Notes: a model not told the origin generated them from the letters alone. DNA of 64,000 bases from Terfezia claveryi (GCA_015179025.1 WHUX01000207.1:27447-91446); one strand, 5' to 3'; positions 43,489-52,699 are shown, counted from the stretch's first letter. A program made the numbers and translations.

Positions 43489-43592
43489 CTGTCTTTGCAT
43501 GAGACTACGTGGGTTTGTCATAGTCTCATGCCAAGCCTCTATCGCAGATGCATCGCTTCGCCGTTGCTGACAGAGGCTTGGCATAAGACTTA
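43489..43592. repeat. Nested hairpins upstream of the coiled-coil gene
   Basis: GCATGAGACTA and TAGTCTCATGC are exact inverted copies (13-nt loop, about 43497-43531). The right arm continues into GTCTCATGCCAAGCCTCT, whose inverted copy (AGAGGCTTGGCATAAGAC) follows at about 43571-43588. The structure lies 120-220 bp upstream of the start codon. It also shares the TAGTCTC motif of the micro-insertions. Confidence 0.75.
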
Positions 43593-43801
43593 TTAGCGTC
43601 AAAAACTCTTAGTCAGTAGATCTAGTGCTGTCCACTGGGAGCGCTACAAGCTCGACGACAAGGGTCCTTATTATAGTATCGCTGGATCAAGGGTATCAAT
43701 ATGCTACACTCGATATAAGCAAGCAACATCGCTATACCGAATACAAATATAGAGAACAAGAGAATGCATATGCAAACGCGAACGTAGAGTTCGCTACTTC
43801 A

Positions 43802-43849
43802 CCCATTCACTAGTCTCGAACCCGACCGCTCCTAGGGAGGCCCATTCAC
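43802..43849 (+). repeat. 30-nt micro-insertion with 9-bp duplication
   Basis: CCCATTCAC at 43802-43810 and 43841-43849 flanks 30 nt starting TAGTCTCGAACCCGACCGCT. The 30 nt are the exact reverse complement of 40420-40449. Confidence 0.85.
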
Positions 43850-43869
43850 CACTACCACACAGACACGAG

Positions 43870-44262
43870 ATGTCGGAAGCTATGATGCCAATTTCTACAG
43901 ATGCTTTGCACTACCGTACTCTGTTGTTTGAGCTTAGTAAACCAGTTATTATTCTCACTGAAAAGTTTGATGAGATATGGCCGTATGTAGACTCAGTTTA
44001 CACATCGCTTTCAGGGGAAGTGCTTCAATGCAATGGTACAATACAAGTCCGGAAATATGAGTGTCGGCTTCGAAAATCAACCAAATCGAGTACTGCCAAA
44101 GTCACTGAAGGCAAGATCATTAAAAGACGACATAGCAGTATTCGGGATAAGCATCTATGTCATGTTCGGATTAAAGTCTCACGACCTATTGATGGCATAG
44201 CAGTTACAATACAGCGGCTTGATGAGAGAAACTCGTGCTTTCGGAGACTTATATATATATAA
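43870..44262 (+). pseudogene. Unassigned open frame with Cys pairs
   Basis: The 130 codons include YECRLRKSTKSS and RDKHLCHVRIKVSRPIDGIA. The spacing recalls zinc-binding N-terminal domains (FLYWCH/WRKY-GCM1-like) of transposon-encoded proteins, which would continue with an HTH pair lost here. It stops at the GAATGCATGAATTCCT repeat motif. It could be the 5' piece of a decayed transposase or integrase gene; the KRBA2-like scrap at 39874 may be from a similar element. Assignment is weak. Confidence 0.35.
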
Positions 44263-44274
44263 GCCCGCGAATGC

Positions 44275-44560
44275 ATGAATTCCTACGAAACATATCACAA
44301 AGCGTGAACTCCGCACATATCGCAATGCTAGTCTGGTTGCACAACCCCTCCGTTCGCAATGCCACGACTACGATTGCCCAATATGACTATTACCAGGCTA
44401 GGCATTGAATATGTAGTACGGCACCCGCGTGCGAAAGGGGGCTGAGCGCCATTGATCACTGTCATGCCACTTCTCTTGTTATCCCTTATCTCATTGTCTT
44501 CGGAAAGTCTAAATTGTCGGCCTTAGCAGTCAGCCTTGGCAACTATGGTCTTCCTGTTTA
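44275..44560 (+). repeat. Inverted copy of 350-617
   Basis: CCTACGAAACATATCACAAA...GCCTTGGCAACTATGGTC is the reverse complement of 350-617. It includes a micro-insertion at 44329-44353 whose flanking 9-mers correspond in position to those at 547 and 565. It overlaps the end of dispersed repeat family D copy 3. Confidence 0.8.
44320..44362 (+). repeat. 25-nt micro-insertion with 9-bp duplication
   Basis: TCGCAATGC at 44320-44328 and 44354-44362 flanks 25 nt starting TAGTCTGGTTGCACAACCCC. The equivalent site in the other copy of this repeat (547-573) has the duplicated 9-mer GTACTGCGA around 9 nt. Confidence 0.85.
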
Positions 44561-44790
44561 TATATATTCTGTCCTGCCCGGGAATTTTACCGATTCGCGA
44601 ATGGGACGTCCCAGTCGCGATCCTGCCCGGGAAGCCACACGATTCTTGGGAGGGATGTTCTACGCAAGAATACTGTCCTGCCCGGGAATGCAAAAATGAA
44701 ATTCTTCTGGAGGACAGATCATGGGTTGACCTCCCCGGGAATGCGATAACCAAATGTAGTAATTTAGTGAGGGTACATGGAAGATAAAAA
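44523..44790 (-). repeat. Dispersed repeat family D, copy 3
   Basis: Reverse complement of the sequence seen at 29831 and 40682, uninterrupted here. The minus-strand reading AATCGTGTGGCTTCCCGGGC is the most conserved block. Confidence 0.75.
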
Positions 44791-45069
44791 TGTACCATAC
44801 ATCACGGGGATGGGCTCATCACAGGGATATGGCGGGGTAATTGCGGGTTGATAAAACAACAACCCGACAACCAAATCCCACGAGGAAAGCTGTTACCGAT
44901 TCCTCGGATCTCAAAGGTGTATTTACAAGCTACTAAGGCTATCCCATTTATACCTTCTGCTTGGTAACATAGGTGAGAAAAATAAACCCAATATTTTAGA
45001 TGTTCCAAAAGTGGTATTATTAGAGTGGGGATTGAAAACTAACTAGCCATCGGAGAAGCCTAGAAAATG
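44791..45069. other. Gene-free interval
   Basis: No structure recognised. Confidence 0.4.
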
Positions 45070-46587
45070 CCAAGGATTAAAAAGTGAACATTGTTAAAAA
45101 AACAGCAGAAGGAGGTCTGGCTGCAGCAAGCAATTAGAGCTGCATGAGCAGGCAATTTTCCAAGTCTTAAACACACAGCCAAGGTATATGATATATCTTT
45201 AACAACTCTATGCAGACAGCTTGCTAGTAGTACTACACATATTCTAGTACATACAGCTCAACAACTTCTCATACCTGCAGAAGAGAAAGCTATTGTGCAT
45301 TAGATATATCATTTAGAGAAGTAGAGATTTCCACCTTGAATTCAGTATATTAAGGAGGCTATTGCTTTGATAAAATCTAAGGAATAGAATAAAGACAATC
45401 AAGTAGGAAAGAACTGTATTACATGCTTTCTTAATAGGCACTCCGATCTTGTTGCAAAATTTAGTAGCCAGATGGATAAGAAGTGGTTGAAGATAAGTAA
45501 CCCTATAATCATCAACAATTACTTTAATAAGATTCGGATATTACAAGAAAAGCATTCAATCCTAGTAAACAATACCTATAATGTTGATGAGAAGGGGTTT
45601 AGGTAAGGAATATCAGATCGTACAAGAGTTATTGTTAGGTGGAGAGAAAGAGGTATGATAGCAAAAGTAGTAACAGATGGCAAGCGTGAACTTATTATAG
45701 TTATTGAGTATATTTCTGGTGATGGATGAGTACTTCCTCCGATGATTATTTACAAAGGTGCTGGTCACTATATGGGATGGTATCAATACTTGGATGCAAA
45801 TATTGTTAGAGATTACAAGTTTGCTTATACTTCTTCTAGTTAGACTAAGCGAGTATTAGGGTTGGAATGGATTAAGTATTTTTATAAACATACAGTTAAA
45901 GAAGCAAAGGGGAAGTATCGATTACTTATTGTGGATGGTCATGATTCTTATATTAATATCGAATTCATTGAGTTTTGTCTTGCTTCCAAAATTATTGTCT
46001 ATTGTTTACCCTCTTACTCAATACATCTTCTTCAGCCATTGGATATTGGTTTATTCAGTCTATTACAAAAGTATTATGGGAAACAGATGGATTAGATTAT
46101 ACGATTTGGGAATGTGTTAGTTACTAAGGGGAACTTTCTACCAATGTTAATTGAAGCATAATATCAGATATTCACTAAATCCAATATTAGTAGGGTATGG
46201 TGTGGAGCAGGATTGATACCATTTAACCCTTATCATATTCTCAGCAAACTTCTACAAGAGCCTAGTCAAGAGCCACAAAAAGTACCTACCCCTCTAATAG
46301 ATGGTCCTCCACCAACTCCAAAAGATACTTTTAGTCTACACAGACAAGTTCGACAAGCCAAGCTCCTTCTTAACTCAACTATGGACCTGCCACACACCAA
46401 ACTTCTAGATCTTATTGACTCCTTACAACAATTTGCAATCTCACGTGATACAGATCTTCAGTTGGAGTGAGACACTACTTGGAAATGGCAGGAAGTACAA
46501 AAAATGTAAGCAAAACTAGATCATCAAGAGCTTGATACTGATTTAGGTGTCATTCTTGATAGGGCTATTCTAGTAAAGCTATACTAT
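45070..46587 (+). pseudogene. Tigger/pogo DDE transposase, decayed, 5' part
   Basis: The frame carries an N-terminal psq-like helix-turn-helix (FPSLKHTAKVYDISLTTL), a second DNA-binding helix part, YNVDEKGF with the first Asp (~45585) and GKRELIIVIEYISGDG. It goes on through LLIVDGHDSYINIEF with the second Asp (~45930), IHLLQPLDIGLFSLLQKYYG with the third (~46040), AGLIPFNPY and a C-terminal region. Stops at expected Trp or Gln positions inactivate it. The frame runs straight into the LTR element at 46588 and resumes at 52196, so it was split by that insertion. Confidence 0.8.
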
Positions 46588-47156
46588 TATTATGACTCAG
46601 GTAAGAGGCCTACCCTCAACAGGGGATATCCCAATACCTAATTATGGCTGCTAACTGCTGTGGCCTGATCAACCATACAGATGCAGGTAATGTGTCCGGA
46701 ATGGATAGGTATTGGAGTAAGGAAGTGTGTGACCTCTGAATGCGTTCTCATGCATGTACTCTCTTCGAAAATTCCATTGATAAGCAGGGTGGTGAAGTTA
46801 GTCGGTTGGGACGACCTCTTGGAAAGGGGAAGTACTGTTACGGCGCAAGGCAGATAGGGGTGGGGGGAATGCGAATCGTCATGGGTCAGGTGATATGTTG
46901 CAATTTGATGGATTAGAGGCCTGATGAACCCCGCTTCCTATATATGTACCCACTTTCTGTATCTAGCTTTTGGCTCTCCGAGCAATGTTCTAAGTTCTAA
47001 GTTCTAAGTTCTAAATTCGAAGACAAATTCTAAGTTCACTTCCTACCCGTATGTGCAGTTAGGCCCAAGCTATGTGATCTTGCATTTGCTGGCTAATAAC
47101 TCTCCAAATACCTGTATTCCGACAACATTGCCTAGATCACTGGCTCGCCCCTAATA
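46588..47156 (+). repeat. 5' LTR (569 bp)
   Basis: Matches 51627-52195 over its whole length, with scattered transitions. A tandem TTCTAAG run (about 46989-47015) is present in both. Confidence 0.9.
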
Positions 47157-47436
47157 TTACATTGCTCCTAACTCTCAGGACCGGTGAGATTGCTCTATTC
47201 GCCTCTCCCATCTCTATATTTGTCGGAACCCCTTCTAGAGCACCCTAGAAGCAACGTTACTTCGCTCAAGACTTCGCTTGCACTGAGTCTAATCTTTGCT
47301 TGTACCGAGTCTAATCACCCCTCCTTACCTACACACTATCGGATAGCTCGAAAATGGCTAAAGTCATGTCACTGGATTATTCGGCTATATGAGCGACGTC
47401 GAAAATAATTATTTCCCCCTCCTATTTGACTTATTA
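47157..47436. other. Internal spacer of the LTR element
   Basis: No primer-binding site was recognised with confidence. CGCTTGCACTGAGTCTAATC is duplicated in a diverged form. Non-coding. Confidence 0.4.
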
Positions 47437-50061
47437 CCATTGGCAACCTACTAGTGGTCAGCCACTGTCTTATGTCCAGTGTCTAAGACATGCAACACGC
47501 CAACCTCCTCGTCACTTCAATTGGTCCCAGTCTTGACCCCTTACAATTATCATGGCCGCAACCTATATCAGCCGAATCACCAAAGCCTGGGCAATATCAC
47601 CAATACCAATACCTCAGGAGAGATGCCGAAATATACCGAAAAAGACCTGCAGGCAGCCATGAAGCATGCTCGAGCAGAACCAGATATACCCACTATACGA
47701 ATAGCTGAGCTGTATGGGGTTGAGCGGCAAACACTGCGTCGGAGGCTGCTGGGGACGCACCAAGAGAGGTCTACAGCTCATCGGGATGAGCAATTGCTCT
47801 CTCCTGGTGATGAGAAAGCAATTGCAGCCTATGTAGGAATGATGGCTGATGCAGGATTTCCATTAAATCATACCCTTTTACGGCAAATGGCGCAGGACAT
47901 TGTCAATGAGCGGCAGATACCACAGCAAGGTAACGGAGGGGGTATTACAGGCCCCCGAGAATCAAGCAGCAACCCCCGAGATCGACGGGATCAACGTATA
48001 CAACGGCAAGGTGCAATTATTTCCGTTCTGCCTTCCAACAGTACCCCCGCCACCAGCACCCCCCCAATCCATATTGTTGGTGTCAACTGGGTTAACAGGT
48101 TTCTTGATCGCAACCCGGGCTTCAAGAAAGTCTATATTCGATATCAGGAGAGAGCGCGAGCAGCTGCATCCAATGACATTGAGCTGCAAGCAGATTTTCT
48201 CCGAAAACTTGCCAATCTAATACGCCGGAAAAAGATATCTCAAGAGAATATATGGAATTGTGATGAAAAAGGTATTACTATGGGCCGAAATAGTACACGG
48301 ACGATGGCTATTGTGCGTGCTAGAGGTCGAGCTACTGCAATGACTGAAGGTTCTCGTGAATTTTGCAGTGTTTTGGAGACCGTCAGTGCTGGTGGGAAGG
48401 TTATTCCACCCTTCATTGTATGGCAAGGAAAGTCCCATCGGCAATCTTACTATCCAGAAGGGGGCCTACAGGTGGAAGCTACGTTTGCAGTCTCTGAAAG
48501 CGGATATATGGATGATGAGCTGGGTTTGGGGTATATGGTTGAGCACTTTGAACCTTATACTCGGGTTGAAGGCCCTCGCTGTCTTATTGTGGATGGCCAT
48601 TCTTCACATATTGCATGGAAGGTAGTGCGGTATGCACTGGATCATAATATTCATATGATTTGCCTTCCATCAAAGTCTACTCATCTCCTGCAACCCCTTG
48701 ATGTAGGTTGCTTCGGAGTCCTGCAGAGGGTGTATGAGAGAAACCTCAGTTCGTGGCTTCGACAAAACCCGCTTCAAGTTCTCTCAAAACCATCATTTCT
48801 TGAAATCCTTGAAATAACTCGAAATGAGGTTTATACTACCGATTGTCTTCTTGGAGCATGGCGAAAGTCCCGCTGCTGGCCAATCGATCGTGATTTCATT
48901 GAACCCCTCCCCTCCTACAATGTCTCAGACAGTCACGCTATCTCAGCCAATGAAATTCGAGTATCTGATACCCCTGGTCGGCTCCGTGCACTCTCCCAAC
49001 GAGTTGAAGATATCATTCGGTCAAAATTAGATTCAGATGAGAAGGAGTGGGTATTTGAGCTTATTGACTTTGCTGGTGAAAAGGTTGCAAAACACAGAGA
49101 TATTGCCCCTCGTGCTGACACTCTTAGCAAGCTCCGAGATGGGAAGGTACGCCGAACAAAGAAAGGAAAAAAGCGTGTTGGGGAAGCTCGAGTACTGACA
49201 CACCAGTATGTCAATGATGGCATTAAAAAGGTTGCGGAGGAAGAGGCAAAAAAGCTTGCAAGGCAGCAGGCATCAGCGGAAAAGAAGCAAATTGCAGATG
49301 AGAGAAAGGCTCTACGAGATATGCTTGAGAAGCAGTGGAAAGCTGACCTCAAGAGATATACGGAGGTTGTAATACCTGCATGGCAAGCTGAATGCGCTGA
49401 CATTGATACTGCATGGGCTGCTACTAAGCAAGCTACTGGTAAGAAGCGGTCTACCGGTATGAAAAGACCACCATACCCTCCTCGGCCAAAGCGACCTTTA
49501 AAGCCCAAAGGGAGGGATATTGCAGGTGGTGATCTTTCTATAGTGGTTGAGAATGAAGCAGAGGAGGAGGCTGAAGCGGAGGCTGATGGGGTTGACCGAC
49601 GGGTTGATGAGGACATTGATGAGGAGGATTTGGTAGATTCAATGAGAAATCTCGAAATTGATCATTTTGCTGCGGTTAGTGCCCCTACCAATTATACTGC
49701 CATTCAATCATATCACACCCTTCCTTTTCCAAATTAATCTAACATCGATTTAGATGCATGGTTAAGACCTCCGTGGAGTTATGAGCTCATTGGCATGATA
49801 TTTATGATATAGGGTTGGAAGGAAGGAGGGGGGGGGGGTCACGGGGTAGATATATTAGAATGGATAGGTTCTGCATATCTGGTTGATTTTGGTAGAATAT
49901 AAGGGTAACCATGTTGTAGAGCGTGATTGTTTCCATAATTGTAGATAGAACTTGCAACAGCTGCGTTAGGTATATCATATGGTTCGCCTCGGAGGGGCTT
50001 GCAGGGGTGCTTGCAGGGATGGACATAAGACAGTGGCTGACCACTAGTAGGTTGCCAATGG
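47437..50061 (+). mobile_element. Apparently intact Tigger/pogo element (2625 bp)
   Basis: Perfect 41-bp terminal inverted repeats, 47437-47477 and 50021-50061 (CCATTGGCAACCTACTAGTG...), are flanked by TA (47435-47436 and 50062-50063). A single uninterrupted transposase gene fills the interior. Perfect ends and an open frame inside otherwise decayed sequence point to a recent insertion. It is the best candidate in the window for a currently mobile autonomous element. Confidence 0.92.
47623..49737 (+). CDS. Tigger/pogo-type DDE transposase
   Basis: The 704 residues start at the ATG giving MPKYTEKDLQAAMK. The same frame is open upstream to 47479 but without an ATG. Residues 1-60 form a psq-type helix-turn-helix (IRIAELYGVERQTLRRRLLG). 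A CENP-B-like second DNA-binding part follows (~75-190, NWVNRFLDRNPGFKKVYIR). The DDE core has NCD214EKG, LIVD324GHSSH and LLQPLD360VG, all three acidic residues present. The tail (550-704) is basic and helical, then acidic (EEEAEAEADG). It cuts and pastes DNA between its 41-bp inverted ends and duplicates TA. It might also mobilise short derivatives with matching ends, but A-D have different end sequences, so not these. Confidence 0.9.
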   Translation: MPKYTEKDLQAAMKHARAEPDIPTIRIAELYGVERQTLRRRLLGTHQERSTAHRDEQLLSPGDEKAIAAYVGMMADAGFPLNHTLLRQMAQDIVNERQIPQQGNGGGITGPRESSSNPRDRRDQRIQRQGAIISVLPSNSTPATSTPPIHIVGVNWVNRFLDRNPGFKKVYIRYQERARAAASNDIELQADFLRKLANLIRRKKISQENIWNCDEKGITMGRNSTRTMAIVRARGRATAMTEGSREFCSVLETVSAGGKVIPPFIVWQGKSHRQSYYPEGGLQVEATFAVSESGYMDDELGLGYMVEHFEPYTRVEGPRCLIVDGHSSHIAWKVVRYALDHNIHMICLPSKSTHLLQPLDVGCFGVLQRVYERNLSSWLRQNPLQVLSKPSFLEILEITRNEVYTTDCLLGAWRKSRCWPIDRDFIEPLPSYNVSDSHAISANEIRVSDTPGRLRALSQRVEDIIRSKLDSDEKEWVFELIDFAGEKVAKHRDIAPRADTLSKLRDGKVRRTKKGKKRVGEARVLTHQYVNDGIKKVAEEEAKKLARQQASAEKKQIADERKALRDMLEKQWKADLKRYTEVVIPAWQAECADIDTAWAATKQATGKKRSTGMKRPPYPPRPKRPLKPKGRDIAGGDLSIVVENEAEEEAEAEADGVDRRVDEDIDEEDLVDSMRNLEIDHFAAVSAPTNYTAIQSYHTLPFPN

Positions 50062-50109
50062 TAGCTTGTTTTAGCTGACATACTAAGCATATATTGAGAT
50101 TCTCAATGT

Positions 50110-50690
50110 TCTAGATGTCGAGCAAGCTTATAAGCCCCCCAACGAGCGAGCAAGCATATAAGCCCCCCGACGAGTGAGCGAGCTGATAAGCTCCCCAACG
50201 AGCGAGCGAGGATATAAGCCACCCAACGAACGAGCGAGCTTATAAGCCCCCGACGAGCGAGCGAGCTTATAAGCCCCCCAGCAAGCAAGACCCCCAGCGA
50301 GCAAACTCAATACCCCCAATGAGCAAAGCCCATAAGCGAGCAAAGCCCCCGAGCAAGCAAGTTCAAGACCCTCGAGCAAGCAAGCTCAATGCCCCCGAGC
50401 GAGCAAAGCCTCCAAGCAAGCAAGCTCAAGACTCCGGAGTGAGCAAAGCCCCTAAGCGAGCAAAGCCCCTGAGCGAGCAAAGCCCCCGAGCGAGCAAAGC
50501 CCCCGAGCGAGCAAAGCTCAATACCTCAAGTGAGTAAAGCTCACAACCCTCGAGCAAGCAAGCTCAAGACCCCCAGCGAGCAAGCTCAACACACTCAAGT
50601 GAGCACAGCTCAACACCCTCGAGCGAGCAAAGCCCTCGAGCGAGCAAAGCTCCCGAGCAAGCAAAGCCCCCGAGCAAGCAAACCCCCCAA
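50110..50690. repeat. Minisatellite (GAGCGAGCAAAGCCCCC)
   Basis: About 35 short units. The left part is GAGCGAGCTTATAAGCCCCC-like (~26 bp); the right part is GAGCGAGCAAAGCCCCC (~17 bp), with CTCAA variants. The GAGCRAGC core and the ATATAAG motif link it to the array at 606-1206. Open frames on both strands are repeat artefacts. Confidence 0.85.
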
Positions 50691-50940
50691 AATGAGGCTA
50701 TTTTTTTTCTCTACACCAGAAGGATTGCAGAGGGGGGAGTTATCAGTCGGGACGCCTGATTGAAAACGGGGAGTAGTACTAGGGTGGATATCTATGCCAG
50801 ACAGCTACCAGATGTCGGCATGGGAAGCCTAGTATGGGCTGGATAGAGCACTACAACTCAAATAAGCCCTCGCCTTGAGCGGCAAATGCCAACAAAATTT
50901 TTTCTGAGCTATCGAGCTCTCAAAGAGCCCATTCAAGCTC
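50691..50940. other. Spacer between minisatellites
   Basis: A T-run at 50701-50708. No recognisable feature. Confidence 0.4.
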
Positions 50941-50944
50941 CGAA

Positions 50945-51190
50945 AGCTCGAAGACCCCCACCTTGGTTGAAGGCCCCACCTTGGTTGAAGGACCCTATGT
51001 TGGGTGAAGACCCCCGCTTTAGTTGAAAGACCCTATATTGGGTGAAGACCCCCACTTTGGTTGAAGGACCCTATGTTGGGTAAAGAGCCCCGCTTTGGTT
51101 GAAGGACCCTATGTTGGGTGAGGACCCCCGCTTTGGTTGAAGGACCCTATGTTGGGTGAAGACCCCCACCTTGGTCAAAGACCCCATTCG
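50945..51190. repeat. ~37-bp minisatellite (GGTTGAAGGACCCTATGTTG)
   Basis: Six to seven units of CCCCGCTTTGGTTGAAGGAC plus CCTATGTTGGGTGAAGA. They lie in the interior of the LTR element. Confidence 0.85.
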
Positions 51191-51279
51191 ACCTCAAAGC
51201 TTAAAGGCCCCCACCTTGACCCAAGCCAGCGCTGCAAGCGCTGAAGACCCGAATGAGCGCCACGAGCACACAAATGAAC

Positions 51280-51626
51280 AAGACCCCCCTCTTGCACAGG
51301 CAAGTCGGGTTGGACAGTTGGGAAAGCATACGTTTGAGGTTCAGACCTATGTCAAGTTTGTCAATAGATGAAGACATGGTACCTTTTACCATCCTACTCA
51401 TCGCCTTTTCCCTATGGGTTTTTTGGCGAGAGGTTTGGTTTTTAATGGCCATGGCATATATGTGTAGGCACACCGGTCTTGTGGTACCCTTAAATGGAAT
51501 AGAGGTATCTGCCTGCGTAGTCAGTGCCTAGCCACCATGGTTATCTGAGTTGTTACTAATACTTGTCTTCTCCGGTCGGAAGGACTTGTATTCAGATGAG
51601 GACAGCTGCCTCAGAACGGAGAGTAA
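51280..51626 (+). other. 3' internal region shared with the chromovirus
   Basis: The reverse complement of 54748-55020 matches this stretch, including CTATGGGTTTTTTGG-like and GCCATGGCATATATGTG blocks. It places this element in the same family as the minus-strand chromovirus. The open frame here has no domain. Confidence 0.65.
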
Positions 51627-52025
51627 TGTTACGACTCAGGTAAGAGGCCTACCCTCGACAGGGGATATCCCAATACCTAATTATGGCTGCTAACTGCTAT
51701 GGCCTGATCAACTATACAGATACGGGTAATGTGTCCAGGATGGATAGGTATTGGAGTAAGAAAGTGTGTGACCTCTAAATGCGTTCTCATGTATGTACTC
51801 TCTTCAAAAATTTCATTGATAAGCAGGGTAGTGAAGTTAGTCGGTCAGGATGACCTCTTGGAAAGAGGAAGTACTGTTACGGCGCAAGGCAGACAGGGGT
51901 GGGGGGTATGCGAATCGTCATGGGTCAGGTGATATGTTGCAATTCGATGGATTGGAGGCCTGATGAACCCCGCTTCCTATTTATATGCCCACTTTCTGTA
52001 TCTAGCTTTTGGCTCTCCGAGCAAT

Positions 52026-52058
<33 letters not shown>

Positions 52059-52195
52059 AAGACAAATTCTAAGTTCACCTCGCACCTGTATGTGCAGTTA
52101 GGCCCAAGCTATGTGATCTTGCCTTTGCTGGCTAATAACCCTCCAAATACCTATATTCCGACAACATTGCCTAAATCACCGGCTTGCCCCTAACA
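51627..52195 (+). repeat. 3' LTR (569 bp)
   Basis: Starts TGTTACGACTCAGG and ends GCCCCTAACA, the canonical TG...CA. A purine-rich CAGAACGGAGAG precedes it as likely polypurine tract. Confidence 0.9.
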
Positions 52196-52550
52196 ACTAT
52201 GAATAGGAGGTCTTTGTGCGAAAGGCTGCAGGGAAAGCTACATATTAACAATCTACCCCGAAACACAAGAAATCTTGAGTTCAGTTTGCTAGTCCTATTA
52301 CTATTGCTAGTAATGAAGATTCTTTTATGTCAATAGAAGGTTAAGATAGTACAGATATTCAGTCAGACTCTTCTATGGAATCATGTATCATTGTTTCAAC
52401 AGCTCGTCCCCATTGTTCGCAAGCCCTAAGACCCTCTACCCTACCCTCCCCTCTCAAATGAATTTTCTATTGCTCTGCAAGTACATCCCAAACTTCTACC
52501 TTACCTGTTCCTTTTTCTCCTCATATACTTAGATCAAGATTGGGACCTAA
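52196..52550 (+). pseudogene. Tigger transposase, 3' continuation
   Basis: After the ACTAT duplication the frame of the 45070-46587 pseudogene continues (VFVRKAAGKATY, then QFASPITIASNED) as a low-complexity Ser/Thr-rich C-terminus and ends near 52550. Removing the LTR element rejoins the two parts. Confidence 0.6.
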
Positions 52551-52699
52551 ATAAATGTACCAGTTTGTATGCCATTTCCAGGTGATAAGCTATATCACCG
52601 TGATGTATGGTAATCAGAAAAAAAAAAAAAAAAAAAGGAATATAAAATACATCAGCGCATACAAATATATATTGTACTCAATAATGAAATATCGCTATG

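Larger units (their letters stand above)
46588..52195 (+). mobile_element. Non-autonomous Ty3/gypsy-related LTR element (5.6 kb)
   Basis: Two 569-bp LTRs, 46588-47156 and 51627-52195, are flanked by the 5-bp duplication ACTAT (46583-46587 and 52196-52200). The internal region has no gag or pol: it holds an inserted Tigger element (47437-50061), minisatellites and a 3' stretch (51280-51626) homologous to the 3' end of the chromovirus at 54389-58140. The LTR start is also homologous to that chromovirus, so this is probably its deletion derivative. The 5' LTR ends read TA...TA where the 3' LTR has TG...CA, fitting RIP-type transitions. Confidence 0.85.

Noticed and set aside
48933..49616. 227-codon frame antisense to the Tigger transposase
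   Set aside because: It is a shadow of the coding strand: Ser/Ala-rich, no domain, fully inside the transposase gene.
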